The translations under genes and the position numbers were made by a program. Shown here piece by piece: positions 17,079 to 25,954 of a DNA stretch of 64,000 nucleotides. Below the pieces are notes generated by a model. That model did not search any database, was not told the origin of the DNA, and worked only from the letters and a program-made list of their open reading frames with translations. Origin of the DNA: Natronoarchaeum rubrum (GTDB taxonomy: Archaea > Halobacteriota > Halobacteria > Halobacteriales > Natronoarchaeaceae); contig NZ_JANHDP010000003.1 in assembly GCF_024494695.1 (NCBI RefSeq), positions 434,001 through 498,000 of the forward strand, given 5' to 3'. How positions within the stretch are numbered: position 1 is the first letter of the stretch; every line of letters starts with the position of its first letter.

Positions 17079-18074
17079 GTGTTTCTCGGACACGCGCTGC
17101 TGGCGTTCGCCCTCGCGACGCTGATCGCGGACTGGCGAGGCTGGCCCGCTCGCCGGGCGCTGACGCTCGGGCTGGTCGCCGGCGCGTTCGCGGCGATCCC
17201 GGACGTCGACGTCGCGTACGCCGCGGTTGCGATCGACGTCGGCGCGCTCAATGCTGCCGCGGTGACCCAGCCAAGTACGCTCTGGGACGCGACGCGGGAC
17301 GTCCACCGGACGATGACCCACTCGCTGGTCGTCGCGCTGCTGGCCGGGCCGGCCTTCGGCCTCTGGGCGGTCAAGCGCACCGGCTCCCCGCTGACCCGAG
17401 CGGCGGGCCGAGGCGTGAGCGCCATCGCGCTCGCCGCGCTGGTCGGCGCGGCTTACCTCGTGAGCGGCCCGCTCGGCGGCGTCGTTATGGGGATGTTCGC
17501 GGCCGCCGGCGTCGGCGTCGCGACGCTGTGCCGGATCACGACGGACTTCCCGGCCCGGACCGTCGCGCTCGCGGCGACCGCCGGGCTACTCTCGCACCCG
17601 TGGGGCGATCTGGTGACCGGCGCGCCGCCGCGGCTGTTCTATCCCTTCGACGTCGGCGTCTTCGACGGCCGGGTGTTGCTCCACGGCGATCCCACGATGC
17701 ACTTGCTGGGTGCGTTCGCGATCGAGCTGGCGGTCGTCTGGCTCGCCGCCGTGACGATCGCCCGCGTCGCCGGATTTTCGCTCCCGGAGCTGGTCGACCT
17801 GCGAGCGCTGGCCGGCGTCGCGTACGGCGTCCCCGCGGTGGCGATGGCGCCGCCGACGCTCGAAGTATCCTACCACTTCGTGTTCTCGATCCTCTCGGTC
17901 GGCGTGATTAGTGCGGGCGTCTCCACCCGACCCACCGCGATCCCGAGCGCGACGGAGCTTCGCCGGCAGTTCGGCCGTCACCCGCTACTATTGAGCGTCA
18001 CGTTCACCGCGCTGACGGGGATCACCGCCGCGCTCGTCGGATACGCGGTCGTGTACCTCGTCGTCGCAGCGTGA
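17079..18074 (+). CDS. membrane-bound metal-dependent hydrolase, YdjM/DUF457 type
   Basis: A 331-residue polytopic membrane protein. The start is GTG at 17079 (MFLGHALLAFALATLIA); a TATA-like gcttatac centred about 29 bases upstream supports a leaderless start there. Conserved polar residues of the family appear as GHALLAFA (His), IPDVDVAY (Asp pair) and HRTMTHSL (His pair) within the first 90 residues, followed by about seven hydrophobic helices. The family is annotated as putative metal-dependent hydrolases of the inner membrane, with no confirmed substrate. Confidence 0.82.
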   Translation: MFLGHALLAFALATLIADWRGWPARRALTLGLVAGAFAAIPDVDVAYAAVAIDVGALNAAAVTQPSTLWDATRDVHRTMTHSLVVALLAGPAFGLWAVKRTGSPLTRAAGRGVSAIALAALVGAAYLVSGPLGGVVMGMFAAAGVGVATLCRITTDFPARTVALAATAGLLSHPWGDLVTGAPPRLFYPFDVGVFDGRVLLHGDPTMHLLGAFAIELAVVWLAAVTIARVAGFSLPELVDLRALAGVAYGVPAVAMAPPTLEVSYHFVFSILSVGVISAGVSTRPTAIPSATELRRQFGRHPLLLSVTFTALTGITAALVGYAVVYLVVAA

Positions 18075-18162
18075 CGCCGCCGCGTCGCGGACCGCAGCCT
18101 GCCGCGGCGTGACGCCGACGCGAACCGACCCGTGACGCCCCGCCGCCGGCCGGCCACACATA

Positions 18163-18178
18163 ATTTTATGTGCGAAGT
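18163..18178 (+). promoter_or_regulatory. leaderless promoter TATA region with flanking dyad
   Basis: The sequence cacataattttatgtg (about 18157-18172) holds a TATA-like attttatg about 26 bases before ATG 18192, the spacing expected for a leaderless haloarchaeal transcript. The same bases form a dyad, CACATAA and TTATGTG around two T residues, so a repressor could block the TATA box. The dyad is seen; regulation is inference. Confidence 0.5.
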
Positions 18179-18191
18179 CCTTACGGTCGCT

Positions 18192-18845
18192 ATGTCTCTT
18201 TCCGAACTCGACCAGATGCTCGATGACGGCCGTCGGAACGGCGTCATCGCGTGGCTGCTGGTCGCGCTGCTGGCGGCCGCGAGCGTCGGCGTGGTCGTCG
18301 TGGCGCCGGGCGAACTCTGGTCGCTGTTCGCGTTCGTGTTGCTCGTACTGGCGCTGATCCCGCCCGCGGCCTACCGGACGCCGCGGATAATGCTGCCCTG
18401 GGAGGTGTTGCTGATGGCCGCACTGCCGGTCGTCGGACTCGCGCTCGGCGCCGAGATACTGTCGAGCCAGTTCGCGGCGTACTTCGCGGTCGCCGCGATC
18501 GCGCTGGTGATCGCCGTCGAACTCCAGTCGTTCACGTCGATCCGGCTCTCGCCGGGCTTTGCGGTTGCACTCGTCGTCATCGGGACGATGGCCGCCGCCG
18601 CGCTGTGGGGGGTTGCCCAGTGGGGGTTCGACGTCTACCTGGACACCAGCTACATCACCCCCGTCGACGACCCGGACGAAGCCAACGCGAACCTGATGTG
18701 GGAGTGGATCTACTGCACGCTGGCCGGACTGTTCGCCGGCGGCGTGTTCACGCTGTACTTCCGGCGCCGGATCACCATGGAGGACCGCGTGCCCGCCGAC
18801 ATGAAAGACGAAGTGCTTGGCGACCAGCGAGGTGAGCGGCTGTGA
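18192..18845 (+). CDS. polytopic membrane protein of unknown function
   Basis: A 217-residue protein with a short hydrophilic N-terminus (MSLSELDQMLDDGRRNGV) and about six TM helices. Polar residues inside or next to helices include PWEVLLMAA, VELQSFT and ANLMWEWIYCTLAG. These recall the WELxE and D/N patterns of its downstream neighbour, so the two may be distant paralogs that pair. ATG at 18192 is preferred because a TATA element lies 26 bases upstream. Its stop overlaps the GTG start of the next gene by 4 bases, indicating an operon. Confidence 0.75.
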   Translation: MSLSELDQMLDDGRRNGVIAWLLVALLAAASVGVVVVAPGELWSLFAFVLLVLALIPPAAYRTPRIMLPWEVLLMAALPVVGLALGAEILSSQFAAYFAVAAIALVIAVELQSFTSIRLSPGFAVALVVIGTMAAAALWGVAQWGFDVYLDTSYITPVDDPDEANANLMWEWIYCTLAGLFAGGVFTLYFRRRITMEDRVPADMKDEVLGDQRGERL

Positions 18846-19513
18846 ACAACCTGCTCGCCCGCGGGCTTCCCTCGAAGCAACGCCAACGCCAGCTGTCGTA
18901 CTTCATGGAGATCAGCCTCGTCGGGCTGCTATTCGTCGGCCTCGAACGGGGGAGTGTCGGCATCATCGTCAACGCCGGTATGTGCCTGGTGGTGACCCAG
19001 CTTCCGCCGATCCTCGAACGCAACTACGAGATTCCGATGGACCCGCGGCTCACGCTGTGGATCACCAGCGCAGCGTTCCTTCACGGGATCGGCGTCGTCG
19101 GCATTCCGGGCGTGACCGACGGGAACTTCTACTCCGGCGTTCCGGTGGTGAGTGAGTACTGGGACCACATCACGCACGCACTCTCCTCCTCGGTCGTCGC
19201 AGCCGTCGGCTATGCGACGGTACGGGCCGTCGACGAGCACTCGGAAAAAGTGTACCTGCCGCCGAAGTTCATGGGCGTGATCATCCTGCTGTTCGTGCTG
19301 GCGTTCGCGGTGCTGTGGGAGCTACTGGAGTTCGGCATCGGCGTCGCCGCCACGGAGTTCGGCACCGCGTCGGTGCTCACCCAGTACGGCGTCTACGACA
19401 CGCTGAAAGACGTCGTGTACAACTCGATCGGCGCCGTCATCGTGGCGCTGTGGGGTGGGGTCTACCTGACCGAGATATCGGATGCGATCGCGGAGCGACT
19501 CGGAGTTGCCTGA
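18842..19513 (+). CDS. polytopic membrane protein (DUF2238/YjdF-like)
   Basis: A 223-residue membrane protein starting with GTG inside the stop of the previous gene (gtga overlap). It has about five TM helices. Conserved-looking polar motifs are YWDHITHALSSSV, FAVLWELLEFGIG and DTLKDVVYNSIGAV, resembling the W-D-x-x-x-H, W-E-L-x-E and D-x-x-x-N-x-x-G pattern of DUF2238/YjdF membrane proteins. No activity is known for that group. Tight coupling with the preceding membrane gene suggests a two-subunit complex. Confidence 0.72.
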   Translation: MNNLLARGLPSKQRQRQLSYFMEISLVGLLFVGLERGSVGIIVNAGMCLVVTQLPPILERNYEIPMDPRLTLWITSAAFLHGIGVVGIPGVTDGNFYSGVPVVSEYWDHITHALSSSVVAAVGYATVRAVDEHSEKVYLPPKFMGVIILLFVLAFAVLWELLEFGIGVAATEFGTASVLTQYGVYDTLKDVVYNSIGAVIVALWGGVYLTEISDAIAERLGVA

Positions 19514-19579
19514 TCGGAGCGCCGCACCGCCCTGACGGCGCGGGCCACCTGTTTTCCCGACCGCAGTCGTACGTCCCCC

Positions 19580-19969
19580 ATGGCAGATGCCGTCCCCGAA
19601 CGAGCCGAGACGCTCCTGACCAGCGAGCCGCTGATAGCCCACCTCGCGACCAGCGTCGACGACCGGCCACACGTCGCGCCGGTCTGGTACGACTACGCCG
19701 ACGGCGTCGTGGAAGTGCTGACCGGCGGCCGCAAACTCAGGGACATCCGCGAGAACCCGAAGGTCGCGCTCTCGGTCCAGAAGGACGCGAGTGGCGACGC
19801 CGAGTGGATGGTCGCGATCCACGGCACGGCGTCGGTCGTCGAGGACGAGGCCGCGACACGGGACGCCGCTGGTCGGATCAACGAGAAGTACGGCGCGAGC
19901 GAGGACGCCTACGCCGAGAACGTGCTCGTGCGGATCGACGTCGGATCGGCACGGTTCCGGGAGTACTGA
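19580..19969 (+). CDS. pyridoxamine 5'-phosphate oxidase family (FMN/F420-binding) protein
   Basis: A 129-residue split-barrel flavin-type protein. The fold is recognised from the opening strands IAHLATSVDDRPHVAPVWYD, then VEVLTGGRKLRDIRENPKVA and LSVQKDASGDAEWMVAIHG. Members bind FMN, heme or deazaflavin F420 and include oxidoreductases and heme-handling proteins; true PdxH activity is unlikely at this length. It is a single gene just after the membrane protein pair, with a 66-base gap. Confidence 0.88.
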   Translation: MADAVPERAETLLTSEPLIAHLATSVDDRPHVAPVWYDYADGVVEVLTGGRKLRDIRENPKVALSVQKDASGDAEWMVAIHGTASVVEDEAATRDAAGRINEKYGASEDAYAENVLVRIDVGSARFREY

Positions 19970-20003
19970 CGATCGCCGTCGAGCGCCGGCTGCCGCGGGA
20001 TTC

Positions 20004-21677
20004 TCAGTCGCCGCCGCGGCGCTGGCGCATGCTCTGGCGGGTGAACTGCGGCTTCGCGCGGATGCCTCGCTTGCTTCGGAACGACCAGTACAGCAGCGCG
20101 ACGACGACGAGCGTCAGCACGCCGGCGACCGCCGCCGAGGCCACGGTACCCCAGGCGTACAGCAGCGCCGTCGACAGCGTGCCGGCCGCGCCGAGCATCC
20201 CCAGGACGATCCGCTTTGCCAGCCTGTCGAGCAAGCCGTCAGAGTCCTCCAGATCGGCCTGGAGCTGGAAGTTCTCGCGCTCGATTCGGTCGAGCGCGCT
20301 TTCGAGTTTCGGCGGGACGCGGACGGCCGCCGCAGCCGATTCCTGGAACTGCTCGCCGGCTTCGGAGACGTAGCGCCGGGCGGTCTCCTCGCGGTAGCCC
20401 TCCTCGGAGAGGTACTCCGTCGCGCTCGTGATGAAGTCGTGGTTCTGGTCGAGCGTGACGCAGACACCCTCGACGACGGTCGCCACCCGGAGGACGAGCG
20501 CGAGGTTCTTGGGCAGCCGGAACGGGAACTCGTAGATCGAGTCCTCGATCTGGCCGACGATCTGCTGGACGCGGTACTGCTCGATGTCCTCGCCGCGGGC
20601 GTCGGCAATCGCCAGCTCCATCACGTCGGCCATCACCGCGCGGTCGGCCTCGGGACTCAGGGTCCCCATCTCGATCAGCGCGTCGAGGATTCCGTCGATG
20701 TCCTGGTTGGCGATGGCGACGTAGAAGTCGACGATCTTCTCTTGGAGGAACGAATCGACCCGCCCGCTCATCCCGAAGTCGTAGAAGACGATCGTCCCGT
20801 CGTCCTGTACCGCGAGGTTGCCGGGGTGGGGATCGGCGTGGAACACGCCGTCGTCGATGATCATCTGCATGTACGCTCGCTGGAGATTCTCGGCGACGGC
20901 GCCGCGGTCGACCCCCTGCTCGTCGAGTTCGTCGACGCGGCTGATCTTCGTCCCCGGGAGATACTCCATCGTGAGCACGCGCGGGCCGGAGTGGCTCTCG
21001 ACGACCGGCGGGATCCGGATGGCGTCGTCGCCGTCGAAGTTCGCCCGGATCTCAGTGAGCATCGCGGCCTCGCGCTGGTAGTCCATCTCCTCGCGAATCG
21101 TCTTGTCGAACTCGTCGGCGAGGTTCCGCAGCGAGAACGACCGGCCCTGCCCGACAAAGGGCATCAGAAGCGGGAGCGACCAGCGGATCACCCGCAGGTC
21201 GGCCTGCACGAGCGACTCGATTCCCGGGCGGCGGATCTTCACCGCCACGTCGTCGCCGTCGACCGTCGCGCGGTACACCTGCCCGAGGCTGGCGCCGCTG
21301 ATCGGCTCGGTGTCGAACTCGTCGAATCGGTCGTCGATCGGGCCGAGCTCGTCTTCGAGTACCTCGCGGGCGGGCTCCCAGTCGGCGGGCGGCACTTCGT
21401 CCTGTAGCTGGGCGAGCACCTCGACGTACTCGGGCGGCAGGATGTCCGGCCGCGTCGAGAGCAGCTGGCCGAGCTTGATGAACGTCGGGCCCAGCGTCAG
21501 GAGCGCGTCGAGCAGGTGCTCGGCGCGGCGCGTCCGGGTTTCGGCGTCGACCTGCCGACCCCGCCCGAACAGCAGGAACCGGTTGCGGTCCCGGGCGTAC
21601 GCGAGCAACAGCGGAAGAAAGCGCCTGGCGACGACGAAAAACCGCCAGTACGCCCTGAGGTTCACCAGCGTCACCAC
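20004..21677 (-). CDS. ABC1/UbiB (AarF) family atypical kinase
   Basis: A 557-residue membrane-associated kinase-like protein. Family segments are LGPTFIKLGQLLSTRPD (KxGQ motif, about 63-79), the A-rich loop ISGASLGQVYRA, the lysine strand VAVKIRRPG, the catalytic loop FHADPHPGNLA and the metal-binding DFGMSGRV. Two C-terminal TM helices lie near the end. In bacteria and mitochondria members support ubiquinone synthesis; a quinone or lipid role is likely in haloarchaea, which use menaquinone. The start is GTG at 21677, 6 bases after the stop of the Hsp20 gene, so the two are co-transcribed. Confidence 0.92.
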   Translation of the reverse strand: MVTLVNLRAYWRFFVVARRFLPLLLAYARDRNRFLLFGRGRQVDAETRTRRAEHLLDALLTLGPTFIKLGQLLSTRPDILPPEYVEVLAQLQDEVPPADWEPAREVLEDELGPIDDRFDEFDTEPISGASLGQVYRATVDGDDVAVKIRRPGIESLVQADLRVIRWSLPLLMPFVGQGRSFSLRNLADEFDKTIREEMDYQREAAMLTEIRANFDGDDAIRIPPVVESHSGPRVLTMEYLPGTKISRVDELDEQGVDRGAVAENLQRAYMQMIIDDGVFHADPHPGNLAVQDDGTIVFYDFGMSGRVDSFLQEKIVDFYVAIANQDIDGILDALIEMGTLSPEADRAVMADVMELAIADARGEDIEQYRVQQIVGQIEDSIYEFPFRLPKNLALVLRVATVVEGVCVTLDQNHDFITSATEYLSEEGYREETARRYVSEAGEQFQESAAAAVRVPPKLESALDRIERENFQLQADLEDSDGLLDRLAKRIVLGMLGAAGTLSTALLYAWGTVASAAVAGVLTLVVVALLYWSFRSKRGIRAKPQFTRQSMRQRRGGD

Positions 21678-21683
21678 CCCGGT

Positions 21684-22040
21684 TTACTCGGCGGTGACTT
21701 CGATTGTGGTCTCGACGTCCTGGCCGCGCTTGGGGACGGTGAGTTCGAGGACGCCGCCCGACATCGAGGCCTCGGCGTCCTCGCCCGAGGCGTCCGGCGG
21801 CAGCGGCAGTTCGGCGTCGAGAAACAGCGACCGATCCTCGCGGAGGTAGCGGAACTCCGCGGGGGCGGACTTCGTGCGCCGCGCTTCGATCACGAGGCGG
21901 CCGTCCTCGACGCGCACGTCCAACGTCTCGGCGGTGACGCCCGGCAGGTCGATCACCAGCTTGTACGCCTCGTCGCTCTCGAGGAGATCGGCGAACACGG
22001 CGTCGGGGAGGTCGCGCAGGGCCTCGCGCAGCGCTGACAT
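21684..22040 (-). CDS. Hsp20/alpha-crystallin family small heat shock protein
   Basis: A 118-residue chaperone with the alpha-crystallin domain: YKLVIDLPGVTAETLDVRVE, then RLVIEARR, and the GVLELTVPK signature near the C-terminus. ATG at 22040 (MSALREALRDLPD) is preferred over a GTG nine bases upstream. The C-terminal IxI motif used for oligomerisation is not obvious. It would bind unfolding proteins without ATP. It leads a two-gene unit with the UbiB-type kinase. Confidence 0.88.
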   Translation of the reverse strand: MSALREALRDLPDAVFADLLESDEAYKLVIDLPGVTAETLDVRVEDGRLVIEARRTKSAPAEFRYLREDRSLFLDAELPLPPDASGEDAEASMSGGVLELTVPKRGQDVETTIEVTAE

Positions 22041-22253
22041 GCGCGTCACTTGGGAGCGGGGAGCGTTAAAGCCCGTGGTCGCGGCGAGCCAAGTGTGTCC
22101 CGTGACTCCATTCTCGAACCAAAAATAATTAACTACTCGCTATATATTCATCCAGATTCTCTATTACTGAAATAGTATTGTGATATTTAAACTATACCCG
22201 AAAACAGAGAATTACTATTGAGTCTGGATATCTATAATGAGATCTATAGTGTA

Positions 22254-23474
22254 TTAATTTATGGATATGTTGAAGAACTCTGTCCCAAGCCCCGATGGTT
22301 GACTCGAATTCTTCGCTGGTATGAAGTTAGTCACTGTGACACCTCCCCTGAAACCGTTGAATGCAACAGTCATACGCACCCCCACTTCCACATTGCCACG
22401 GAGACTATCTCTCTGGAACTCGTAGTCAAGATATGGTTGATCACCGACTGCTCCGTCACCCGGCCCAAACTGAGAATTGACGTCTCCGTTGTTTGAAACA
22501 AATGGAAGTTCCCAAATCCCCATGTCAGCATCCATCAACAACACGGACTCTTCTCCTGAAACATCTCTCACAAATCCTTCCGCCTGTACATAGCCTCCCA
22601 TTCCGATGCTTGACACGACTCCGTGTATATCGCCACTAAATTGGATATTAAGATCACTTTTTGGAGATGGAAGATAGAAAGTGGAGTATACTTCGGCGGT
22701 AGCACTAGCATCAACAGTTATATACGTGCTTCTTTGTGCGACCCCACAACGGTTATCTGATGTTTTATAATTTGCACCGACATAATTTAGCCCTGGAATC
22801 CCACTGTCCAGTTTTTCAGTCCCGTCATCAGCGTCGTTAAAAGTCCTCTCCGTACTAGCGGTAGTCGTAAAGTTTGCATCGACAGAATTGGTCACCTCTG
22901 TCTCACTTTCAACTGGCGGCTCTTTTCGGGATTGCTCTGCGGTGACCTTTGGTCGACTCCTACGTGGATTAGAGTTTGCACGTCCTCTATGAGCATTAGA
23001 TCTAATTCTCGCTTTTTGACCCTTTTGTTCAAACTCATCAAAGGTGAATTCTCTTTCTGCTTTTTTCCCTCTGATCCTATTCACAAGGATTGCAGATCCG
23101 CTCGCTGATCGGTGCTGGGACTTGATTGATGCCCGCTGCTCTTGGTCCAGTTTTAGCTCAGTTTCTGTGAGTGTACTGTACCCATCTTCAAAATGAAGCT
23201 GCTGGACAAATGACCCCTCTGTGGGATCTATATTCTGGGAATAACCTGAGTACCGATTGCCAGCAGTATCTACGACTTTCTCCCTCTCTTTGTTCAGGAA
23301 CCATCCACGCCCGATTCTGATTGCACCGTGTTTATCGGCCAGTTTTCGGAGGTAGACTCCAATATCATATGTATCACGGTTGCTCGTTGCGGCGGAACTG
23401 CTTCCGACTATGGCAAGAGATCCAGTAGCTGCCAACGATCCAATTACCTGTCTCCGACTAATATTGTCTCTCAT
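22254..23474 (-). CDS. Tat-secreted hypothetical protein, accessory region
   Basis: A 406-residue protein with a twin-arginine signal peptide (MRDNISRRQVIGSLAATGSL, cleavage probably after SSSAA). The mature part has a basic, low-complexity linker at about 140-190 rich in R, S and K, then a beta-rich C-terminal half with stretches such as STYITVDASATAEVYSTFYL. I do not recognise a domain. Codon use and AT content differ clearly from neighbours (many A- and T-ending codons), and the gene lies beside an IS6 transposase, so recent transfer is likely. Confidence 0.7.
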   Translation of the reverse strand: MRDNISRRQVIGSLAATGSLAIVGSSSAATSNRDTYDIGVYLRKLADKHGAIRIGRGWFLNKEREKVVDTAGNRYSGYSQNIDPTEGSFVQQLHFEDGYSTLTETELKLDQEQRASIKSQHRSASGSAILVNRIRGKKAEREFTFDEFEQKGQKARIRSNAHRGRANSNPRRSRPKVTAEQSRKEPPVESETEVTNSVDANFTTTASTERTFNDADDGTEKLDSGIPGLNYVGANYKTSDNRCGVAQRSTYITVDASATAEVYSTFYLPSPKSDLNIQFSGDIHGVVSSIGMGGYVQAEGFVRDVSGEESVLLMDADMGIWELPFVSNNGDVNSQFGPGDGAVGDQPYLDYEFQRDSLRGNVEVGVRMTVAFNGFRGGVTVTNFIPAKNSSQPSGLGTEFFNISIN

Positions 23475-23507
23475 TACGCTTCATTTTGTGATTTTGCTCA
23501 TTCGTTA

Positions 23508-24277
23508 TAATAGTTCGTCTACAAGATGAGATTGCTGGCATCGTCTATTTTAGCACCTCCTCAGCCGGCGTACGGTGGTTGAGTGCCTGATGCGGTCGCT
23601 GTCGGTTATAATACTCAACGAAGACAGCAAGCCACTGCTGAGCGCTGGCCCAACTGCCCACCCACGACGCATGAAAGCGGTCGATTCGCATTCTGAGGAT
23701 CTGAAACCACTTTTCGATGTGGTTTCGGAAGGTGTAGTCGAGCCGATCGCTGAGATCGAGGCGTGCGAGGGCAGTCAGATAGCCGTAGCCATCGAGCATA
23801 AACACGGTGTTTGCCAAATCGTGTTTCCGGTCGAGAGAGCGCAAAAACGCCGTTGCGGCGTCCGTCACGCGCTGTTCGAAAAGCTCAGCGCCCAGCAGCA
23901 GTTTTGTCTCGGTGTCGACCGCCGCATACAGCCAGTGGTGTTCATCGTTGAGTCGGACAGCCAGTTCATCGTCAGCGAACCACGACGGCGTTGCCATCGG
24001 CGGGTCTGCTAAGCTGTCGGCCAATCCGTGAATCCACTGCCAGACTGCTCCATGCGAGCGATTACCGCCCAGGTGCCGTAACACGGCGGTGTTTGCCAGA
24101 TCGATAAACTGGCAGCGGTGAGGCGGACGCCGAACACCCTGACGGGCGTCGGCGTCCGCTCACGCTGCCAACACTCAAGATCATCCGTCTCGAAATTCTC
24201 TCTGAGCAGGACTGAGAGTGGCATGAACACCTAGCTCTTTGACCTGCTCATTCCTTAGCTAGACAGTATCACATTAT
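23508..24277 (-). mobile_element. IS6-type insertion sequence, decayed
   Basis: About 770 bases around the transposase remnant, the usual IS6 size. Possible ends are weakly related: atagttcgtctacaagatga near 23508-23527 and, on the opposite strand, atactgtctagctaaggaat near 24254-24274; they share only part of their bases. A target duplication was not identified. The boundaries are approximate. Confidence 0.5.
23545..24224 (-). pseudogene. IS6 family transposase, frameshifted
   Basis: The 179-residue frame at 23545-24084 covers the DDE catalytic core: D in LYAAVDTETKLLLG, D in VFMLDGYGYLTALARL, and E in HIEKWFQILRMRIDRFHASW, ending RPHQALNHRTPAEEVLK. The N-terminal part (MPLSVLLRENFETDDLECWQ) is in another frame from 24224. 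The junction at about 24085-24092 is explained by loss of one base, after which the frame resumes as AVLRHLGGNRSHG. So the transposase is probably inactive unless it shifts frame. It resembles the ISH14/ISH29-like IS6 elements of haloarchaea. Confidence 0.88.
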
Positions 24278-24364
24278 TGATTGTGTAAGATATGTTTAAG
24301 ACTGCGAAATATTCAGATAGTGATCTACACAATATATAACTGCAGCTACTTTCATACTGCGTGT

Positions 24365-25012
24365 ATGTCGATGGAATCCAATGCTAAAGCTGACCGGCCT
24401 CACTTAGAGAAGATTGGTATTCTCTTCCTAGGATTATGGACTACGACCCTTCTCGCTGCGCCGGTGTATGGCACATTCTTCGACGGATCTGTCTTGAGCG
24501 AGTCACAATACGCGCTTGCCGTGGGGTTGACGGCTATCGCCGGCGCCGTCGTGGCGTCGACACTATTCCGGCCGCGCCTGGAGGCGTGTATCCATGCTGA
24601 CGAGGAGTCGATTTGGAACGAAGTGATACTGTACGCCGCGACGTTCGTTCCCGCCATCGTCGGAACCGCCCTCGTGCTCGTGGCGGTCAGTTCGGTCGCC
24701 ACTGGCGAGTCGGAGGCTCCCCTCGTAGTCCACTTGGTCGTGTCGACCGCCGTCACGGTGGCTTTTCTCGTGGCCCGGCGGCGCGGCCGCGTGACCTATC
24801 CGGACTGGATACAGGCCACTTCGTGGGGGTTGCAGGATTACACCGCCTTGTCCGGCGCCGTGTTTCTGCTCACCTATACGTACATGAACTCCGTCTTCGG
24901 TCCGACGGGCGGTCCGCTGTCAGCCTTTGCGGGACTCTGTGCGATCACTGCCGTGCTACTACGTCGCGCGGGCGCGTTCGTCCCGAACCCCGCTGTCGCT
25001 TCGGCCCAGTAG
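24365..25012 (+). CDS. polytopic membrane protein of unknown function
   Basis: A 215-residue protein with about six TM helices, for example IGILFLGLWTTTLLAAPVYG, LAVGLTAIAGAVVASTLF, AATFVPAIVGTALVLVAVSS, and a final helix LSAFAGLCAITAVLLRR. No motif was recognised. ATG at 24365 (MSMESNAKADRPHLEK) is supported by a TATA-like aatatataac about 30 bases upstream. The first codons are AT-rich and continue the composition of the IS region, while the rest is typical of the chromosome. Confidence 0.75.
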   Translation: MSMESNAKADRPHLEKIGILFLGLWTTTLLAAPVYGTFFDGSVLSESQYALAVGLTAIAGAVVASTLFRPRLEACIHADEESIWNEVILYAATFVPAIVGTALVLVAVSSVATGESEAPLVVHLVVSTAVTVAFLVARRRGRVTYPDWIQATSWGLQDYTALSGAVFLLTYTYMNSVFGPTGGPLSAFAGLCAITAVLLRRAGAFVPNPAVASAQ

Positions 25013-25048
25013 TTCGATCGGGTGAATTAGCCGATCGGTGGGGAACAC

Positions 25049-25831
25049 TCAAACACCAACGACGAGCGCCGCCAGAATCACGCCCGGAACGGCCCCGATG
25101 ACCGCGTAGATCGTGCCGGATTTCACGTGTCGCCGGATAGCCGCCGACTCGTCGCCTTCTGAGATCCGGAAGTTCGGCGTCGCCCGGCCGCTTCCGACGA
25201 CGGCGTTGACCGACCCCGAGACCTCGCCGGCGGTTCGGCCGCTCCGGGATTGCCCGTAGACGTGCACCGGGTCGCCGGGATCGAGTCGCTTCTCGACGTA
25301 CTTGCGGCGGTCGCCGCGGTTGAACGAGATCGGTCCGAGAGAGGTCTTCCCGCCCTCCTCCCGCTCGACGCCGACCTTCTCGAGGAACTCCTGAATCTCC
25401 TCGGGCGGCGTCTCGCCGCTGCCGGACTCGATCTCGGCGTCGCGTTCGAGCGAGTACTCGGCGCCCTCCGGATCGATCGCGACGCTGCCGGTGTCGTCTT
25501 CCAGCAGAAACGGAACGGCGTTCAGGTTCTCGTGGAGCGTCTCCCAGTGGCTGCTCTTGCCCGAGCTCCGCCACTCCTGGATCTTGTACTCGCAGACCAG
25601 CGTCGAGGTGCCCGTAAACGGCGACTGGAGCGTCCGCCCGCCCGACGCCGCGGTCCCTTCGACCTCGACCACGCCGGTGACGTTTGCCGCGTCCATCACC
25701 GGCACGGGGTCGTTGCGCCACAGCCTCCAGCCTTGCCACAGTTCCGTCGCAGCGTTCCACCACAGCCAGCCGACCAGCCCGGCGAGGGCGACGCCAACGG
25801 CGAGCAGCCACGACGGGAGGTTCGCGATCAT
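25049..25831 (-). CDS. GIDE-domain membrane protein (MULAN-like, without RING)
   Basis: A 260-residue protein with an N-terminal TM helix (LPSWLLAVGVALAGLVGWLW) and a C-terminal one (YAVIGAVPGVILAALVVGV). Between them is a GIDE-like domain: VEVEGTAASGGRTLQSPFTG, STLVCEYKIQEWR, and PFLLEDDTGSVAIDPEGAEY. In eukaryotes this domain is found in the mitochondrial E3 ligase MULAN/MAPL; the archaeal protein lacks the RING finger, so an E3 activity is not supported. Function is unknown. It is convergent with the membrane protein gene on its left. Confidence 0.8.
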   Translation of the reverse strand: MIANLPSWLLAVGVALAGLVGWLWWNAATELWQGWRLWRNDPVPVMDAANVTGVVEVEGTAASGGRTLQSPFTGTSTLVCEYKIQEWRSSGKSSHWETLHENLNAVPFLLEDDTGSVAIDPEGAEYSLERDAEIESGSGETPPEEIQEFLEKVGVEREEGGKTSLGPISFNRGDRRKYVEKRLDPGDPVHVYGQSRSGRTAGEVSGSVNAVVGSGRATPNFRISEGDESAAIRRHVKSGTIYAVIGAVPGVILAALVVGV

Positions 25832-25954
25832 GCGCCGACGTTATTTCCGCGAACTAATAAATCGTATCGTTGTCAATAACGGCGATCGATTCGGCGTCGA
25901 GAATCGGTGGAGGCCGTTCCGATGGACCGTCTCGTCGGGCGTCGCGGAACGAGA

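Noticed and set aside
22050..24365. Possible prophage or defence island
   Set aside because: Only one secreted protein and one IS6 transposase remnant are present; no integrase, capsid, nuclease or methylase was found.
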